From NCBI GenBank assembly GCA_910584435.1, contig CAJUAP010000050.1, forward strand, positions 1 to 24,705: a stretch of DNA of 24,705 nt. Reading direction: 5' to 3'. The position numbers and the translations under genes are program-made. The DNA comes from an uncultured Acetatifactor sp. (GTDB lineage: Bacteria > Bacillota > Clostridia > Lachnospirales > Lachnospiraceae). How positions within the stretch are numbered: position 1 is the stretch's first letter; each line of letters begins with the position of its first letter. The notes under the pieces are model-generated. The model worked only from the letters and a program-made list of their open reading frames with translations. It did no database searches and had not been told where the DNA came from. Below, in pieces: positions 24,549 to 24,705 of this stretch.

Positions 24549-24705
24549 CATAGTTTAACGAATAGTTAGGCTCGTTTTCCGATGGTTTCGTCAGCCGTCT
24601 TTTGTCACCTAACTATTCGTTAAACTATGTGGTTAGGGGTTTTAGTTGCTTCGTTTTCCGATGGTTTCGTCAGCCGTCTTTTGTCACCTAACTATTCGTT
24701 AAACT
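24549..24705. repeat. Inverted and direct repeat cluster running off the window end
   Basis: A 22-bp perfect inverted repeat pairs 24549-24570 (core AGTTTAACGAATAGTTAGG) with 24608-24629 around a 37-nt loop. The loop and right arm then recur: 24572-24626 is repeated exactly at 24651-24705, a 79-bp period, with the copy cut by the window edge. A further AACTATTCG at about 24535 can pair with CGAATAGTT, giving competing folds. No gene is visible in 24467-24705. Confidence 0.85.

Noticed and set aside
24549..24705. CRISPR array or integron attC site
   Set aside because: The sequence between copies is identical rather than unique, and no integrase or cas gene is visible; only about two copies are seen.

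Overview
The window looks like a chromosomal piece of an anaerobic, spore-forming Clostridia member, most likely Lachnospiraceae (inference). The reasons are a CotJC-type manganese catalase remnant, strong AGGAG-type ribosome binding sites, GTG/TTG starts, and the conserved gene order radical SAM (TIGR03960-like) / DUF2344 (TIGR03936-like) / RNase G. No rRNA, tRNA, transposase or CRISPR array was found.

Layout. 1-1143 is a gene graveyard: the end of a response-regulator receiver domain is joined directly to the 3' two thirds of a manganese catalase, then a strong terminator and a piece of a PHP-type phosphatase. 1107-3334 (minus) is a GH42 beta-galactosidase with its own promoter and a possibly structured leader. 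3390-3501 is a 19-bp palindromic tandem array. 3640-7017 holds two half-size ABC exporters, probably one heterodimer. 7201-8303 is a barnase-type RNase made as a lipoprotein with a seven-fold pentapeptide repeat before its signal peptide, followed by its barstar inhibitor and a terminator. 8464-11835 is a HelD-like helicase with a long linker and a C-terminal domain resembling the non-catalytic N-terminal part of GH31 glycosidases. A small membrane protein converges on it.

From a good sigma-A promoter at 12293 runs a probable operon: TldD, TldE, MoxR ATPase, DUF58 and a DUF4129-like membrane protein. The tldD-tldE gap holds two diverged copies of a two-hairpin element whose stems show compensatory changes. 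After a PIN-toxin remnant and three 45-bp repeats come the radical SAM protein, the DUF2344 protein, RNase G and a NUDIX hydrolase. The window ends inside a repeat with long inverted arms.

The striking theme is repeats: about ten separate short-period arrays lie in 24.7 kb, within and between genes. One family, built on the palindrome TTCCATGGAA, occurs between genes with a 19-bp period and inside two adjacent genes with 18- or 21-bp periods, read in different frames. The most interesting points are this family, the lipoprotein barnase with its KHNW repeat, the helicase/GH31-like fusion and the covarying hairpin pairs. All functions are inferred from sequence; no database search was possible.
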